64,000 nt of DNA from Zantedeschia hybrid cultivar (taxonomy: Eukaryota > Streptophyta > Magnoliopsida > Alismatales > Araceae): contig JARZZO010000013.1 in assembly GCA_030544215.1 (NCBI GenBank), positions 30,053,229 through 30,117,228 of the forward strand. The letters run 5' to 3'. A program made the translations under genes and the position numbers. Under the pieces are notes generated by a model. The model saw only the letters and a program-made list of their open reading frames with translations, searched no databases and was not told the DNA's origin. This document shows, piece by piece, positions 44,641-56,871 of the stretch. Each line of letters begins with the position of its first letter. The first letter of the stretch is position 1.

Positions 44641-47092
44641 AACTAATGTGGAAAAGAATATTCATAAAAATGAGAGAACTTGTGATGTTGAAATAAAATG
44701 CTAAAATATATGACACATCTAACCACCAAGAATTTGTTGATATTTTCACTTTTGCCGTCTTGTTAGTTGTTGTTCTTAAGAACAAAATAAGTTCTATTTC
44801 GTTGTTTATAAGAAAGTTTACTATAATAATAAATTATTTTTTTCTAATTTAAGAATGTGACGGTGATATTATTGTTTTGCAAATGTAACAAAAAATGAAT
44901 ATGATGTGTGACAATATTTTATATTTGTCATTATTTAATGAGACATACTTGTTATTCTTAGACATTGCAGTTGCAACTGCCATCCGATTGACAGATTGAA
45001 TGACATGTAGTCGTTGCACTATCTTGTAAGTGCATAGTGTGCCTTAAAAGAATATGTGTAAATCAAATGATAGTTGTATTATAATGTAAAAGAATTTTTC
45101 ATGTGTAATGTTCAATTATTATTTTTATTTTCACATGCACAAATAAAAGAAAATGTACCTTAGAGATAGTTAACTTTGATTCCCTTCCTCTCATTCTTAC
45201 TATATGAATATTAAAATATAGAAAGAAAATGACATTTATAACATATGGGTATTTGTAATGATTTATAGTCAAATATGAGTACAGAATGATATCTGAGATA
45301 GATAATTTAAAAGAAGGTTATCTCATAGATATATCTGACAATTTATCAATGGATTGCATGATGAGGTAGAATGACGAATAGTTTGAACAATAGTAGTTGA
45401 AACAATAAATCTTGAGAAAATTTTATGTGTATCTTAGAATGTTTTTTAATTTTTTAATTAAATGTCTTTCGTGTGCTTATATTACTTATACCCTTAAAGA
45501 GATGCTGATGGGCTGTATTGTTTTAGGTATGGCATGCTAAGCAATCTTATCTTAAAGATGACTTTGTAAATAACTTAAAACTTGTTGATGTTGAAATAAA
45601 ATGTAATAAAAATTGTGGCACACCTAACCATCTAAGAATTTGTTAATACTTTCACCTTTGCCACCTTGTTAATCAACATTGATAAGAAAAAAAAAAATCT
45701 ATTTCTTTGTTCACAGGAAAATTTACTATAATAGTAAAACTATTTTCCTGATTAAGAATATGACAGTGATCTTATTGTTTTGTAAATGCAACAAAGAATA
45801 ACTATGATGTGTGGCATTTGTTGCTTGGTTATCATTATTTAAGAAGACATACTTGTTGCTTCTAAGTATTGTAGTTGCAATTGCCATCTAATCAGTATAT
45901 TGAATGACACGTGATCACTACACCATCCCGTAAAAGTGTAGCATGTTTTAAAAAATATGTGATATCTAATTTATAGATCATATGGTAGTTGTCCTAAAAT
46001 GTAAAGGAAAGTATTGTAAGAAGTATTTTTTTTTATTTAAGATGTAATTAGTATTTCTAATTTTACATGCACAAACAAGGTCAAGTGTTCCTCAAAGATA
46101 TTTAACTTAGATTCACCTTCCGTCAATATTATTATATAAAAAATTGAAGTAAAGAAAGGGAACAACATTTATAACACATGGGCATTTGTCATAATTCACA
46201 ATCACATGTGCATATAGAATGGTATTCAAGATAATTTATAAGAGGGACATCTTGAGGATGTTTAGAAATTTTTTCAATGAATTATATCTAAGATAAGATG
46301 ACAAACAATTTCGATAATAGTAGTTTAAACAAAATAAATCTAGAAAAATTATATGTGTATCTTAGAATCTCTCTTTTTTCAATTATATACCCTTCAAATT
46401 CTTATATATACCTTAAAAAGATGCTAGTGTGCTATGTTCTTTTAGGTATGATATGTCAAGTGATCTTATCTCAAAGTTGACTTTGTAAATAACTTAAAAA
46501 TTGGTTCATGTTGAAATAAAATGATATAAAAATTGTGGCGCATCTAACTATTTTTGAATTTTTTGGTATTTTTATTTTTATCATATTGTTAATTAATATT
46601 AAAAAAAATAATAGTTCTATTTCTTTGTTCGCAAGAAAAAGCTTATTGTAGTAATAACTTATTTTTTCCTGATTTAAAAATTATGGCGGTGATCTTATTA
46701 TTTTGAAGATGCAATAAAGAATAAATGTGATGTATGATATTTGATTCTTGTTACCATTATTTAACAAGACATATTTGTTGCTCCTAAGCATTGTAACTGC
46801 AACTACCATCCGATCGATAAATTGAATGACACATAGTCACTGCACCACCTTGTAAACGTGGATCATGTTTTGAAAATTATGTGATGTCCAATTTATAGAT
46901 CATATGATAGTTGTCCCGTAATATAAATGACAATATTATATTTATTTAATATGTAATTATTATTTCTAATTTTATATGCACAAGATAACATGAAATGCAC
47001 TTCGGAGATACTTAACTTAGATTCACTTCCCCTCGTGTCACTATATAAATATTGAAGTATAGAAAAGAAATGATATTCATAGTATTTGAGTA

Positions 47093-48665
47093 TCTATACT
47101 ATATATATAAAACAGAGTTCTATGGTGCCACATGTCAACACTAGAATTATCTATTTTCTACCTAAATTCTCTTTCCCTCTCTCTTCCTTCCCTATTAATA
47201 TCTCTGTCTCCTACTACTTCTCTCTCCCCCCTCTCTCTCTCGACTCTCTCTCACGTTATCTCTCTCCTCCCTCTCTCTCATTCATTCTCTCTCTCTCTCG
47301 GCCCCCTCTTTCTCTCTCACGATCTCTCTCTCCCCCCCTCTCGGTCCTCTATTTCTAACAAAAACTTCTTACATATTATAATAATTATAACAAAAACTTC
47401 TTACATATTATAATAATTATAACAAAAACTTCTTATGTACTATATATATAACTAATCTCTCTTTTATAATATAACTAATTTTATTATTATTATTATTATC
47501 TCTTTTTCTCCTCTTTCACATTTTCCTCTCTCTCTATTAATATTTCCATCTCCTATTTTTTTTGTCCCTTTTTATTATTATTGTTATTGTTGTTATTATT
47601 GTTGTTGTTGTTGCTGCAATCTCTTAGGATAATAATAGCTAATTGTGATATTATTATTATTAAGATAGTTTAATGATATAATAATAACTAATTTCTTTAT
47701 TATTATTATTGTTATTATTAAAAAACTAATATCGAAATGGTAGTCTTATGGGATAACAATGACTAATTTTGATATTATTATTATTATTTCTCTTTCTCCT
47801 CTTTCACATTTTCCTCTTCCCATTAATATTTCTATCTCCTATTTTTCTTATCCCCTATTATTATTATTGTTGTTGTTGTTGTTGCAATCTCTTGGGATAA
47901 TAATAACTAATTTCAACATCATTATTATTATTATTATTATTATTATCATTATTATTATTATTATTGGGATAGTCTCATAGGATAATAATAACTAATTTTG
48001 ATATTATTACTATTATTAAAATTAATATAAAAATGATAGTCTCATGGGATAATAATAACTAATTTTTATACTATTATTATTATTATTATCTCTGTTTCTC
48101 CTCTTTCACTATTAATATTTCTCTCATATTTTTCTGTCCCCTATTATTATTGTTATTGTTGTTGTTGTTGCAATCTCTTGAGATAATAATAATTAAATTT
48201 GATATTATTATTAGGATAGTCTCTTGGGATAATAATAATAAATTTTGATATTTATTATCATTATTGGGATATTCTCATGGAATAATAATAGCTAATTTCA
48301 TCTTTAGCGAGACCAGTCTATCTCTCATTTTTCTCTCAATTCATATTTCAACACAACATTTATTAGGGTAATCTCATGGAAGAATAATAATAACTTTCAG
48401 TTCACTTTTTAGTTCAGTTCACTTTTTAGTTTTCTCTCTTAATCTATATTTCAATTGGATACAATGGTTCTAAACTTTAAATGTTTACCAAACAACTAAC
48501 CTAATATTCACAAAAAAAATGTTAATATTTCTGAAACATATATTCTTTTGTAATTATTTTATTCATTACTTTGGAAAGAGTAAAAGATTACCTTCACTTA
48601 TATTAATTATAATTATTTTATTCAAATCTATTAATTCACCGTGCAGCGCATGGGATTGCAACTAG
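47093..48665 (+). mobile_element. non-autonomous Helitron, 1573 bp
   Basis: The 5' end TCTATACTATATATATAAAA followed by CAGAGTTC fits plant Helitron starts. The 3' end has the GC hairpin CCGTGCAGCGCATGG, then GATTGCAACTAG (CTAG terminus). It lies between A (47092) and T (48666), the Helitron target. The tandem unit 920 bp upstream shows the same flank uninterrupted (GGGCATTTGTCATAATTCAC versus GAGTA|TTTATTATAATTCAC). The inside is CT-rich, then (TTA)n/(TTG)n-rich tandem blocks. No Rep/helicase gene is present. Confidence 0.9.
47495..48250. repeat. ~290-300-bp internal tandem repeats of the Helitron
   Basis: The block TCTCCTCTTTCACATTTTCC and following ATTAATATTTC, CATCTCCTATTTTT, (TTG)n and GCAATCTCTTGGGATAATAA is present near 47505, 47795 and, in a shorter form, 48095. 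(ATT)n tracts join the blocks. Confidence 0.8.
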
Positions 48666-48740
48666 TTTATTATAATTCACAGTAAAATATGTGTATAGAG
48701 TGGTATTTGAGATAATTTATAAGAGGAACATGCATCTTGA

Positions 48741-51700
48741 GGATGTCTCTATTGTCAACATTTACCTTCATAGCCACAATGGAGTTAATTAATAATTAAA
48801 AAATCTACTTACTCTCTCCCCTCACCATCCCCTCATAAAGCAAAAAAATAAATGACACTTGACACCAACCTATTTTCTTTATAAGTTTTTCACATTACGA
48901 TGACATTTTGGATATCTCTAACTTATAATGTTAATGTTGATAAGGCGAAGATGTTGTGGAACTACTAACGAAATTGAAGAAACAAAAGAACAAGGAAAAG
49001 AATAAATAAACATACAAAAAATATAGAAGATTTTTATATGGTTAGACAAAAATTTGCCTATGTCTATGGCTACCTTAAGTTCTTTTTATTCTCTAAGAGT
49101 TAAGAGTACAAGAGATGGAACACTTTTTAAATACAAGGAGTCTAGGACAACTTGTTCTAAGTAATATTATTATAGTATCTCAAAATTTTTATAAAAAATA
49201 TAAGAAGAAAGTGTATCAAGATAGAAATTAAGCTCCACATTCTTCCAACAAAGACAACACTTACTTTCACTCTGAACTGAAATTTCAAGATTGTAGATTG
49301 TGAGAGAAGCTAAAAGATTACTAATTTAAACAAATGACTTGATGCTGCATCAAGTTTTTTGGAATCTCCTAAAAATTTTCATTTTGAAAATGTGATAGGT
49401 GGTGCAAGTTTATGTATTGCTATCCTTTGATGAAATATCCTTTAAACATTTTTTATCTTTTTGGCCTTTTTACCCTATTTTTTCTCACTTTCTTCTAAGT
49501 AATGAAAATTTCAAGTTAAAAGTCCTATTAGCATCCTATGAATTAAATATAATAAATTAAATGAATCTTTACACACATTTCAAAAGTCATTTCATATTCA
49601 ATGTTTTGATCCCTAGCTAACACTTCTATACTTTAATATAAGATTAGATTAAATTAAAACAATAACTATTTGACTAATCATTTAATGTGATAAGAGTTGA
49701 ATATTTTATAAGTGGCATACTATGCATAATCATAGTGATAGGTTGCCACTTTGCTCACTTTGATTAAACACCAATTATATTTGTTGTTAAAAAGCTAAAA
49801 GTAAAGTATAACCCATAATATTATGCCACTTTATCCTATTTCTTTCTCTCATAACATCTTTTATGCATCTCCATCAAATGTTCATTTTATCTTTAATAGC
49901 AGAAAAAATTAATGTCTTATTTTACTTAAAAGTTAGATATTATTTTTTTTTATAAATTTAAAAGTAGGCCACCTACAGTAGTTTGGATTGAATATGGTCT
50001 AGTGACTGCAACTTATACAATAAAAGTAACTTTTTGGACATATTTTTCGCATCCACTTGTATCAATTGGACGTAGGAGAATTTATTTTTACAAAGACTAT
50101 GATTCTTTTTATTTGTCATAAAAGATATGATATTCTATCACAAGCATTGAATTACAAAGATGATCAACTTTCTACAAATCTTTACATTTAATATGCGTGT
50201 TGTGGCATGTTACGTACAATGTAACTAAATTCTCATTTTTTTTAAATTAAAAAATTAATTTTTCAAGATTTTGTTAAAATCAAAATTCAAAGTATTTTTT
50301 TAATTAAGAAAGTATAAACCTTTGTCACGAATTATAATTGTTGCACTTTATGTTCTTATCGTACAAATGATAAAAGAATGTCAAATTATTGACTATTTTT
50401 GTTTTGTGAATTAAAAATAAAAAAATAGTTAAAGTATCACACTGATGTATCAAATGTTTATATCTGGACATATCCTTTTATAAATATGATAAAACTTAAC
50501 TTGACTTATTAAAACAAGTTAACCTAGTCCTTTAGTATGTAGATATAGGTCAAGAATTTCAATAGTTGGGTAACATTCATATTGCGTCATCTTGACCTAG
50601 ACTTTACAATAGGTCAACTTATGATCAAAATTTAATCTGAACTTACTTCAATTCGATCTAACTTGTTATTTTTGACTTTAACTCATATTGATTTGCTTTG
50701 ACCTATCTCAACTTGGATCAAAGTATGATCTGTAAAAGTTTGACCCAAACCCAAGTCAAGTCGTATTAAAGTCAAGCAAGTTTTGTTAACTTTCACTATT
50801 GACCCAACTCAAACATAATCTATTACCATCTACTCTTTTGACAAATATTAATTTAGTAATTTTTAAATATTATTTAATATTACTATATTAATGAAAAAAT
50901 TAAGACTAAAAAGATAAAAAAATTATGTCTCATTTTATTGAGAATTACTAAAGTATAATAAGATTTTTAAATATCTCCAATTGTTAGATGAGATTTGATA
51001 ATTCACTTGATTTTTTGTTTGTCCATGCCAATTGATAAGACACATTGAGTGAAGGTTTTGTTTAATATACATCATACATGAACATGTTTCTTATTGGATA
51101 AAATGATCTTATATAGTGAGGACTATGCATGGCTATTAGATCATACTTTCTATAAGTACAATTTAATTTTATTGTTCAAATTTAGTTTAGGCCTTTTCAA
51201 GTCATAGTGTCTTCTATATGTCATATGTAATTATACCATTAGATCATGCATTTTATGTAATTTGTCAGTTTATATAATATGTTTTTTTGTGATGATGCTA
51301 AAGAATAATATTTTAAAAAAATAATATTGTAATTATTATGTGAAGATCTACCAATATTATTAAGATAGCATCTGCCCTGATCATATCTTAATATTATTCT
51401 AATTTTATTGTTATTATATCTTATTTCTTATCATTTTATTTTTCAGATACATATCTTTTGAATTATAAATAATCTTTCATTATGTTTGAGAATATTAATT
51501 AAATAATAATAATTAATTTGGAATGGAATAAAAAGTTAAGTGAGAATAATATAGATAAGCATTTTTATTTTCAAATGAGATTTTTGAATTATAATTGTTT
51601 TTCTTGAAAGGTAGTTGAAATGACATGCCAATAATGTGAAATATCCTTCATTAGACTTTCACATGTAGATATATAATTATACATTATTTTTTTATCTCTA

Positions 51701-53315
51701 ATGCTAAACTCTTTATTATTTAGGTTGCATTTGTGAATTGATTGGAATCATATATTTGATTTCAATTTTGAGTTAAACTCTAAATAAATATGATAAAATT
51801 AAAATAATATTTCATCGTTAAATACAATTTTGAAAGCAATTATTACTTTTTGAAGTCTACTTCGTAATCTTGGACATTATGCATCTTACATGACATATTG
51901 TGTCAATTTTTTTCAATAGTCATTTGCTTGCTATTTCATTAATCTTTTTCCAGATAGAATGAAAACCATCACTTTCTTAATGTCATGGATGGAGTTTTTA
52001 AATGGACTCCAAGTGTTGTTTGTTAATATTATAGTAATTTTTTTTTAAAAAAAAAAATTGACAACTTTTTATAGGTACTTATTTTCTCAAATCGATTATG
52101 AAAAATAATTTCATTTTAGAGCTTACATGTTAAACAAAATTTTAAATTTGTTTTTATCTAAATGTCATTGCTTATCACATGAAAAAGAGAGGATGAGAGG
52201 GTACAATAAAAAAAAAGTGATGAACTTTTCAATTCAAAGTCATTAGTACTCACACAATCATCATTAGTAATGAGGTAGATGCATCCTAACATGACTTTAA
52301 AAGGACACTCCGACAATGCAACTTATTTTTTCTTAAATCTTATAAAGACTATATAGTACTTAAATGAGTAATGTCTAGTTTAGTGATTGATTAGTAGAGA
52401 ATAAAATTTAACTTATGAGCATCAAACTTAAGCTCAACATTCCCAAAGATATGCTTATTATTATTGTCTAATTCGATGATTGCACGACAAAAGTTAAGAA
52501 TGCCATATCATGCTTAAAAGAATGTGACACACTATCATTCTTTTAACATTTAAGTGAACTATATACTTACTCGCATGCATTGTCAGCATTTGTCTCTTTA
52601 GGCACATTCGAGGTAAACCTTCATAATTTAAATATATAACCTTTTTATTAGCATGATGTGAAATTAAATAAGGTGAATTAAAGTATTTTTACGCATTTCA
52701 AAGGTCACTTCATATTCAATGTTTTAATCTATCTAGGTAATATTTCTCCATTATAATATAAGATTAGATCATACTAAAGCGACAACCACTACATACAGAA
52801 AGATGCTTTAACTTTTTCATATAAATATATAATAATATGCATTACATGCATACCCTTCACTCATCACAACCATCTTAATAGGGAACAAATGCATAAAATA
52901 TTTGTATAAATATTTGCATTATATGAACTTGTATGTTACATGTAATCTAAACAATTATTAAAAATTTAAGACTAAAAGAGTTTATTTTATGGTATAAATA
53001 AATAATATATATATATATACTATTATAACTTTAGCGGGCCAAGGATGTCAGGATTTACTTTTTATTAAAAAGTCTATAGAGGATGAGGTGGTAAAAAGTA
53101 GATTCATAGATAATTTTTTCCTCAAAATCAACATAGCCTCTCCAAACGCAATCTAGTCTTTAGATTAAATCAAAAGATAAAATAACTTATGTCTATTTCT
53201 CTTATGAATGGTGATTTCCATGAGGATAGGAGCTAGACAACTTTGGACCATTTAAAAATACTTAATTATTGTTGGCAATTCCATTGATTAGAGTCACCCC
53301 AAAATATATTCTTAA
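48741..53315. other. 4.6 kb of AT-rich DNA without recognised features
   Basis: I see no gene, RNA gene or complete transposon. The stretch 50500-50830 is rich in GACCTA/TTGACT-type words (CAAGTTAACC, GACCTAGAC, CAACTTGGATC), hinting at a worn repeat. Everything else is low-complexity A/T sequence. Confidence 0.45.
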
Positions 53316-53618
53316 GAGTAATACTTGTTGTACTGTATGTGTGGTATAGAACCCTCAAAAAAAAAAAAAAAGTTTTTTTTTTTTTTTTCCAGATCAATTT
53401 TATGATGGTTGACATGTTTGTACAATCTAATCTCCTATCGAAAATTCAAAAAATTCTAAAAAGTTTAAAATAGAGTTCATTTTTCTAAGAGTTTTTGAGT
53501 CATATGATTTGAGATCTAATTATACGAACATATGGGACATAGTAGAATCGGCTTCAAAAATAAAAATAAAAATCTTTTTTTTTTTTTTGTACTGCATGTG
53601 GTGTAGTAAATATTACTC
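53316..53618. mobile_element. possible 0.3-kb MITE
   Basis: GAGTAATACTTGTTGTAC at the left and GTAGTAAATATTACTC at the right form imperfect inverted repeats, with long A and T runs just inside both. No certain target duplication; flanks CTTAA/TCTTAAA suggest a T/A-rich site. Confidence 0.45.
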
Positions 53619-54114
53619 ATTCTTAAATACTTTGTCGAAACGTATCCTATCTCTAGTACATCTCTATAAAAAATTATTCTTTTTTTAAGGTTATGTATGC
53701 TCTCATCTTTCCTAGTATTCATACATAAAAGTTGCATTCGGGGATGCTAGGGACATAATCGATTATTTCAAAATTCTAATTTTGTGATAGGTGTTGTACC
53801 ACCTATATATTTTTAGAGCTTTGACAACTTTGTGTCCGCACGGTTGCCCAGAATGTTTGTCCTTACACATGTGACACAGAATAGTTAAAACTACTCATCG
53901 CAGAAAAGGAAAGAAGATTTTTGGTGGCTGGGGTTAGGATATGGGTAAAATAATCAAATGATCTCATAACTACTCTGACTTGTTGCAAAAGTAGGATGAA
54001 CATTCTTTTCACCGGCGTGAGCGATTTGAAGATACAAGTCTATCTCTCTCCTCTCATTCGCTGCTGCATCCAACACAAAAGTCTAGAGACACATGCACGT
54101 TTGGTACCACTTAA
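53619..54114. other. intergenic sequence, nothing recognised
   Basis: Mixed-composition sequence without repeats or coding signs up to the Tourist-like element at 54115. Confidence 0.4.
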
Positions 54115-56238
54115 GGCTGCGTTTGGACGTACTCTCCAAATATGTCAACTTTCCCATAATCTACTCTAACGTTCAAGTTTCTGCTGCTTTTGAAAATGGT
54201 GGATGTACTGCATAGCTTCTCTCTATCTCTCTCATCTCCTATGGGCGTAGCCATGATTTTAGACATGGGGGTTAAAACAATTTTTTTTAATTAAGCTATT
54301 AATCATTAGTAAATATTACTTTGATAATCTATTTTTCAGAGACACATAATATCATGTATGCAAAATATTTTATAAGATAATAAATTTTAATAAATTAAAA
54401 ATTATTAATTTAAAATCCTATGTTATAAAAGTTAGTGACTATTCTACTCATACTTAGCCTTCGTTAGCACATATTGAAACAACAGAGGAATAAGAATCTT
54501 GAGAATATAACGTTTCAAAATGCATGATAAAACATACATAAATAAAATTTAATTGATGTTAATGTTAATAGTGTCCATCCAAAATAGTACAAATATACAA
54601 GTTATAATCAAATAACTAGGAGAATTAAAAAAAGAAAATAAATAGGATCACAATGACAAATGAAACTAGCTGATGAAATGTGCAAGTTCTTAAAGTTAGC
54701 AATGCTATTAGAAATTAAGACAAAGAACATGCTCTCTACATCTACCAAAACAACACCTCGAGTTTAAAAGATAAGTCATGGCTGATGGATGACCTGATCC
54801 ATGGTGGAGGCAACAACTACTGGAGTTTTGCTAGAGATAGAATTTCAAAAGCATAAGTGCTAAATTAGGCTGCGTTTTCGAACTTGAAAATTGTACTTTC
54901 CAAATTTCTTAGGTCCTACCAGTGTGGCCTTCTCTCTCTTTTTTTTTTTTTTTTTGAACCATAAATATACTTCATTACCTTAAACTACGGATAATACATG
55001 ATAGCAGGAGAGCAATACATAGAAAAGACAATAAAACGTGAAGAACAAGACATCGTAGGCCTATAGCAGGTGCCAGTAGGTGGACAACGTCGAAAGCAAA
55101 GCAAGTCGGCAGTAGGTGCAAAATACATCGGGTAAGAACCACTGGTAAAAGACCAACAAGGGGGCTTCGACTGGAACAGGGCATCAGGAGGCCAAGAACG
55201 CCTAGGGAAGGGAAGAAGGAACTTCGAATCCAACAGCGAAAAGTCAAACAAGGCTGCAAACCCTTCGAGCAGCAATGACGGGGAATGGCTCGGCGGTGCA
55301 CGCCGGCGATGGGCGTACGAAATGAGCACAGGAGACATGAGCACATCCATTGAACCTCCGGATACCAAAAGAGAGAAGTCCTGGACCGACCTAGATCCGT
55401 CGACTTGCCGGAAGCTCACACTAGAGATAAGATTGGAGTCGAAACCTGCAACAAAGATGGAAACAAACAAAGAACACAGGGATACGTAATAGCCGAACCG
55501 GTTAGCACCCAAAGGCTCGCCAGGAGCACCCTACAAGAAGGGGAAAGACAAAAATGCCCCACAAGTGGGCAAGAAGCAGAGCAAGAGTGAGGGCGGGGAT
55601 GAGGCGAGAGGACGGGGGAGGTCGTACGGGGAGATGTGAGGGGGGGGGGTGGGGGAGCAGTAGAGGTAAATAAAACTGGCGCTGGCGGGAGGAAACGATG
55701 GCGAAACTAGAGTTGGAGCGGTGGAGTAGGAGGGTGACACAACTAGGAATATGGAGTGAGGAACTAAGGAAGGAGGAGATGGAGAGCTAGACGAAGAGAG
55801 AGGGGTGGGGGGGGCCTCTGAGAGAGGGGAAAACCCCCCACCCAAAAATGGCCGCCGCCAAAAGGACGCTCACAACCACTGGAGCCGGTGAACTATCCGC
55901 CGAAAAAGGCGAAGGAACCCCCAGAGGGGGAGTCAATGTGGCCTTCCCTTGGAGATTCCCACAAATCAAGGAATATGATGGGAGCCGTATGCTTGTTGAT
56001 GATCTTTATTACAAGAAAAATTCTAAATCTGAGGGGGCTGTGACCCCACTGGATTTTGTAAGAGATACGAAGGCTCGAAAATTTTATCCTATTACAATGC
56101 AAGTTCATTGATCTCGTCCCATTAGTAGAGTGACCCTATTGGCCCGATTTATGTCGGAGTGACCCTACTGAACATAATTTCTACGTCCGCCACTGTGGGT
56201 GGACGTGCAAAGTTAAGCAGCACATCCAAATCGCAGCC
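54115..56238. mobile_element. Harbinger/Tourist-like element containing nested insertions
   Basis: The ends GGCTGCGTTTGGACG and CATCCAAATCGCAGCC are inverted repeats, flanked on both sides by TAA (54112-54114, 56239-56241), the 3-bp target duplication of PIF/Harbinger elements. The 2.1-kb length is due to later insertions, including the segment from ATGGGCGTAGCCATGATTTT (54241) to TCTACGTCCGCCACTG (about 56195) and the retrocopy 54933-55936. No transposase. Confidence 0.65.
54933..55936 (-). mobile_element. poly(A)-tailed retrocopy, source unknown
   Basis: The minus strand ends in about 17 A residues (T-run 54939-54955) after TATATTTATGGTTC. Direct repeats TGTGGCCTTC flank it (54923-54932 and 55937-55946), the mark of target-primed insertion. 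The body (GC-rich, C/T-rich 5' part) has open minus frames at 54985-55512 and 55531-55845, without a domain I know. It could be a non-autonomous LINE derivative or a retrocopied transcript. Confidence 0.72.
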
Positions 56239-56270
56239 TAAGACCTTATTTGAGATTATACACATTGGGA

Positions 56271-56553
56271 GGCGTATATAAGCGCATCCAAACGAATAAG
56301 AGAGAGAATGTTAAATTTGATGATTCCCTCTTAAATTTCGTATGATACATACACTTAGGAAATGGACGGCTATGATCATGGGAGAGGGAAGAAGGGCCTT
56401 CAAACATGATAAGACACCAGGCTTGACTTATCCACTTTTCCGTAGCTCTTCGCGTGCTCTCCACATCCATCCCTCCTGTAGAACCCCTCCAAAAACCTCT
56501 CCTTTCTCAGCAAAAAACTAAAGAGGAAGGGGAACCCACTTCTTCTCGAGGAG
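56271..56553 (+). promoter_or_regulatory. PSRP2 promoter / 5' leader
   Basis: A TATATAAG box lies at 56275-56282. Two I-box cores in opposite orientation (GATAAG 56408-56413; CTTATC 56427-56432) resemble elements of light-regulated plastid-protein genes; if transcription starts about 30 bp after the TATA box they would be in the leader. The start codon ATG at 56554 has a good context (gagATGGCT). All of this is by motif only. Confidence 0.45.
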
Positions 56554-56871
56554 ATGGCTGCCATCTCTTCCGTCTCACCTGCCCATCTCCTGCAGAGGCC
56601 CTCAAATCCCGCATCGACCCACAAAGCTTCCCTTCCGAAAGTTGCCTTCTTTGGGGGCTCCAGGGTCTACTCGGGTTCCTCCGCCTTCCATCCAATCCGA
56701 GAAACCAGGGGCCTTGGAAGGCTCTGCGTGCTAGCTCAGGTGGCCTCGGCCGTGCAGGACACGTCTACGGAGAAGGCGAGGAGGCTCTATGTGGGGAACA
56801 TCCCCCGGACGGTCACCAACGAGGAGCTCGCTTCCATCTTTGGGGAGCATGGTTCGGTTGAGAAGGCCGAG
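56554..56871 (+). CDS. PSRP2: PSRP2 exon 1 (transit peptide, first half of RRM1)
   Basis: One hundred and six codons from [13 protein letters not shown] to SVEKAE, donor GAG|gtatct, phase 0. It contains RNP2 of RRM1; the RNP1 motif is in exon 2, 5.6 kb away. Confidence 0.92.

Larger units (their letters stand above)
44641..48740. repeat. three diverged ~0.9-kb tandem units (third split by a Helitron)
   Basis: The anchor GATGTTGAAATAAAATG occurs at 44684 and 45587, and as CATGTTGAAATAAAATG at 46507, giving periods of 903 and 920 bp. Further shared blocks within each unit include TGCAACTGCCATC/TGCAATTGCCATC, TGACTTTGTAAATAACTTAAAA and GGTATTCAAGATAATTTATAA. Unit 3 continues after the Helitron (47093-48665) until about 48740. 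The units are far too diverged and few to be a satellite array. Confidence 0.8.

Noticed and set aside
44641..47092. Tandem units considered as CRISPR-like or satellite DNA
   Set aside because: The units are about 900 bp, only three in number and strongly diverged, and this is a plant chromosome.
48741..53315. AT-rich stretch considered as organelle-derived DNA
   Set aside because: I recognised no plastid or mitochondrial gene or rRNA motif in it, so composition alone is not enough.
55405..55590. Small plus-strand frame as a gene
   Set aside because: It lies antisense in the retrocopy and has no family motif, start context or neighbour support.
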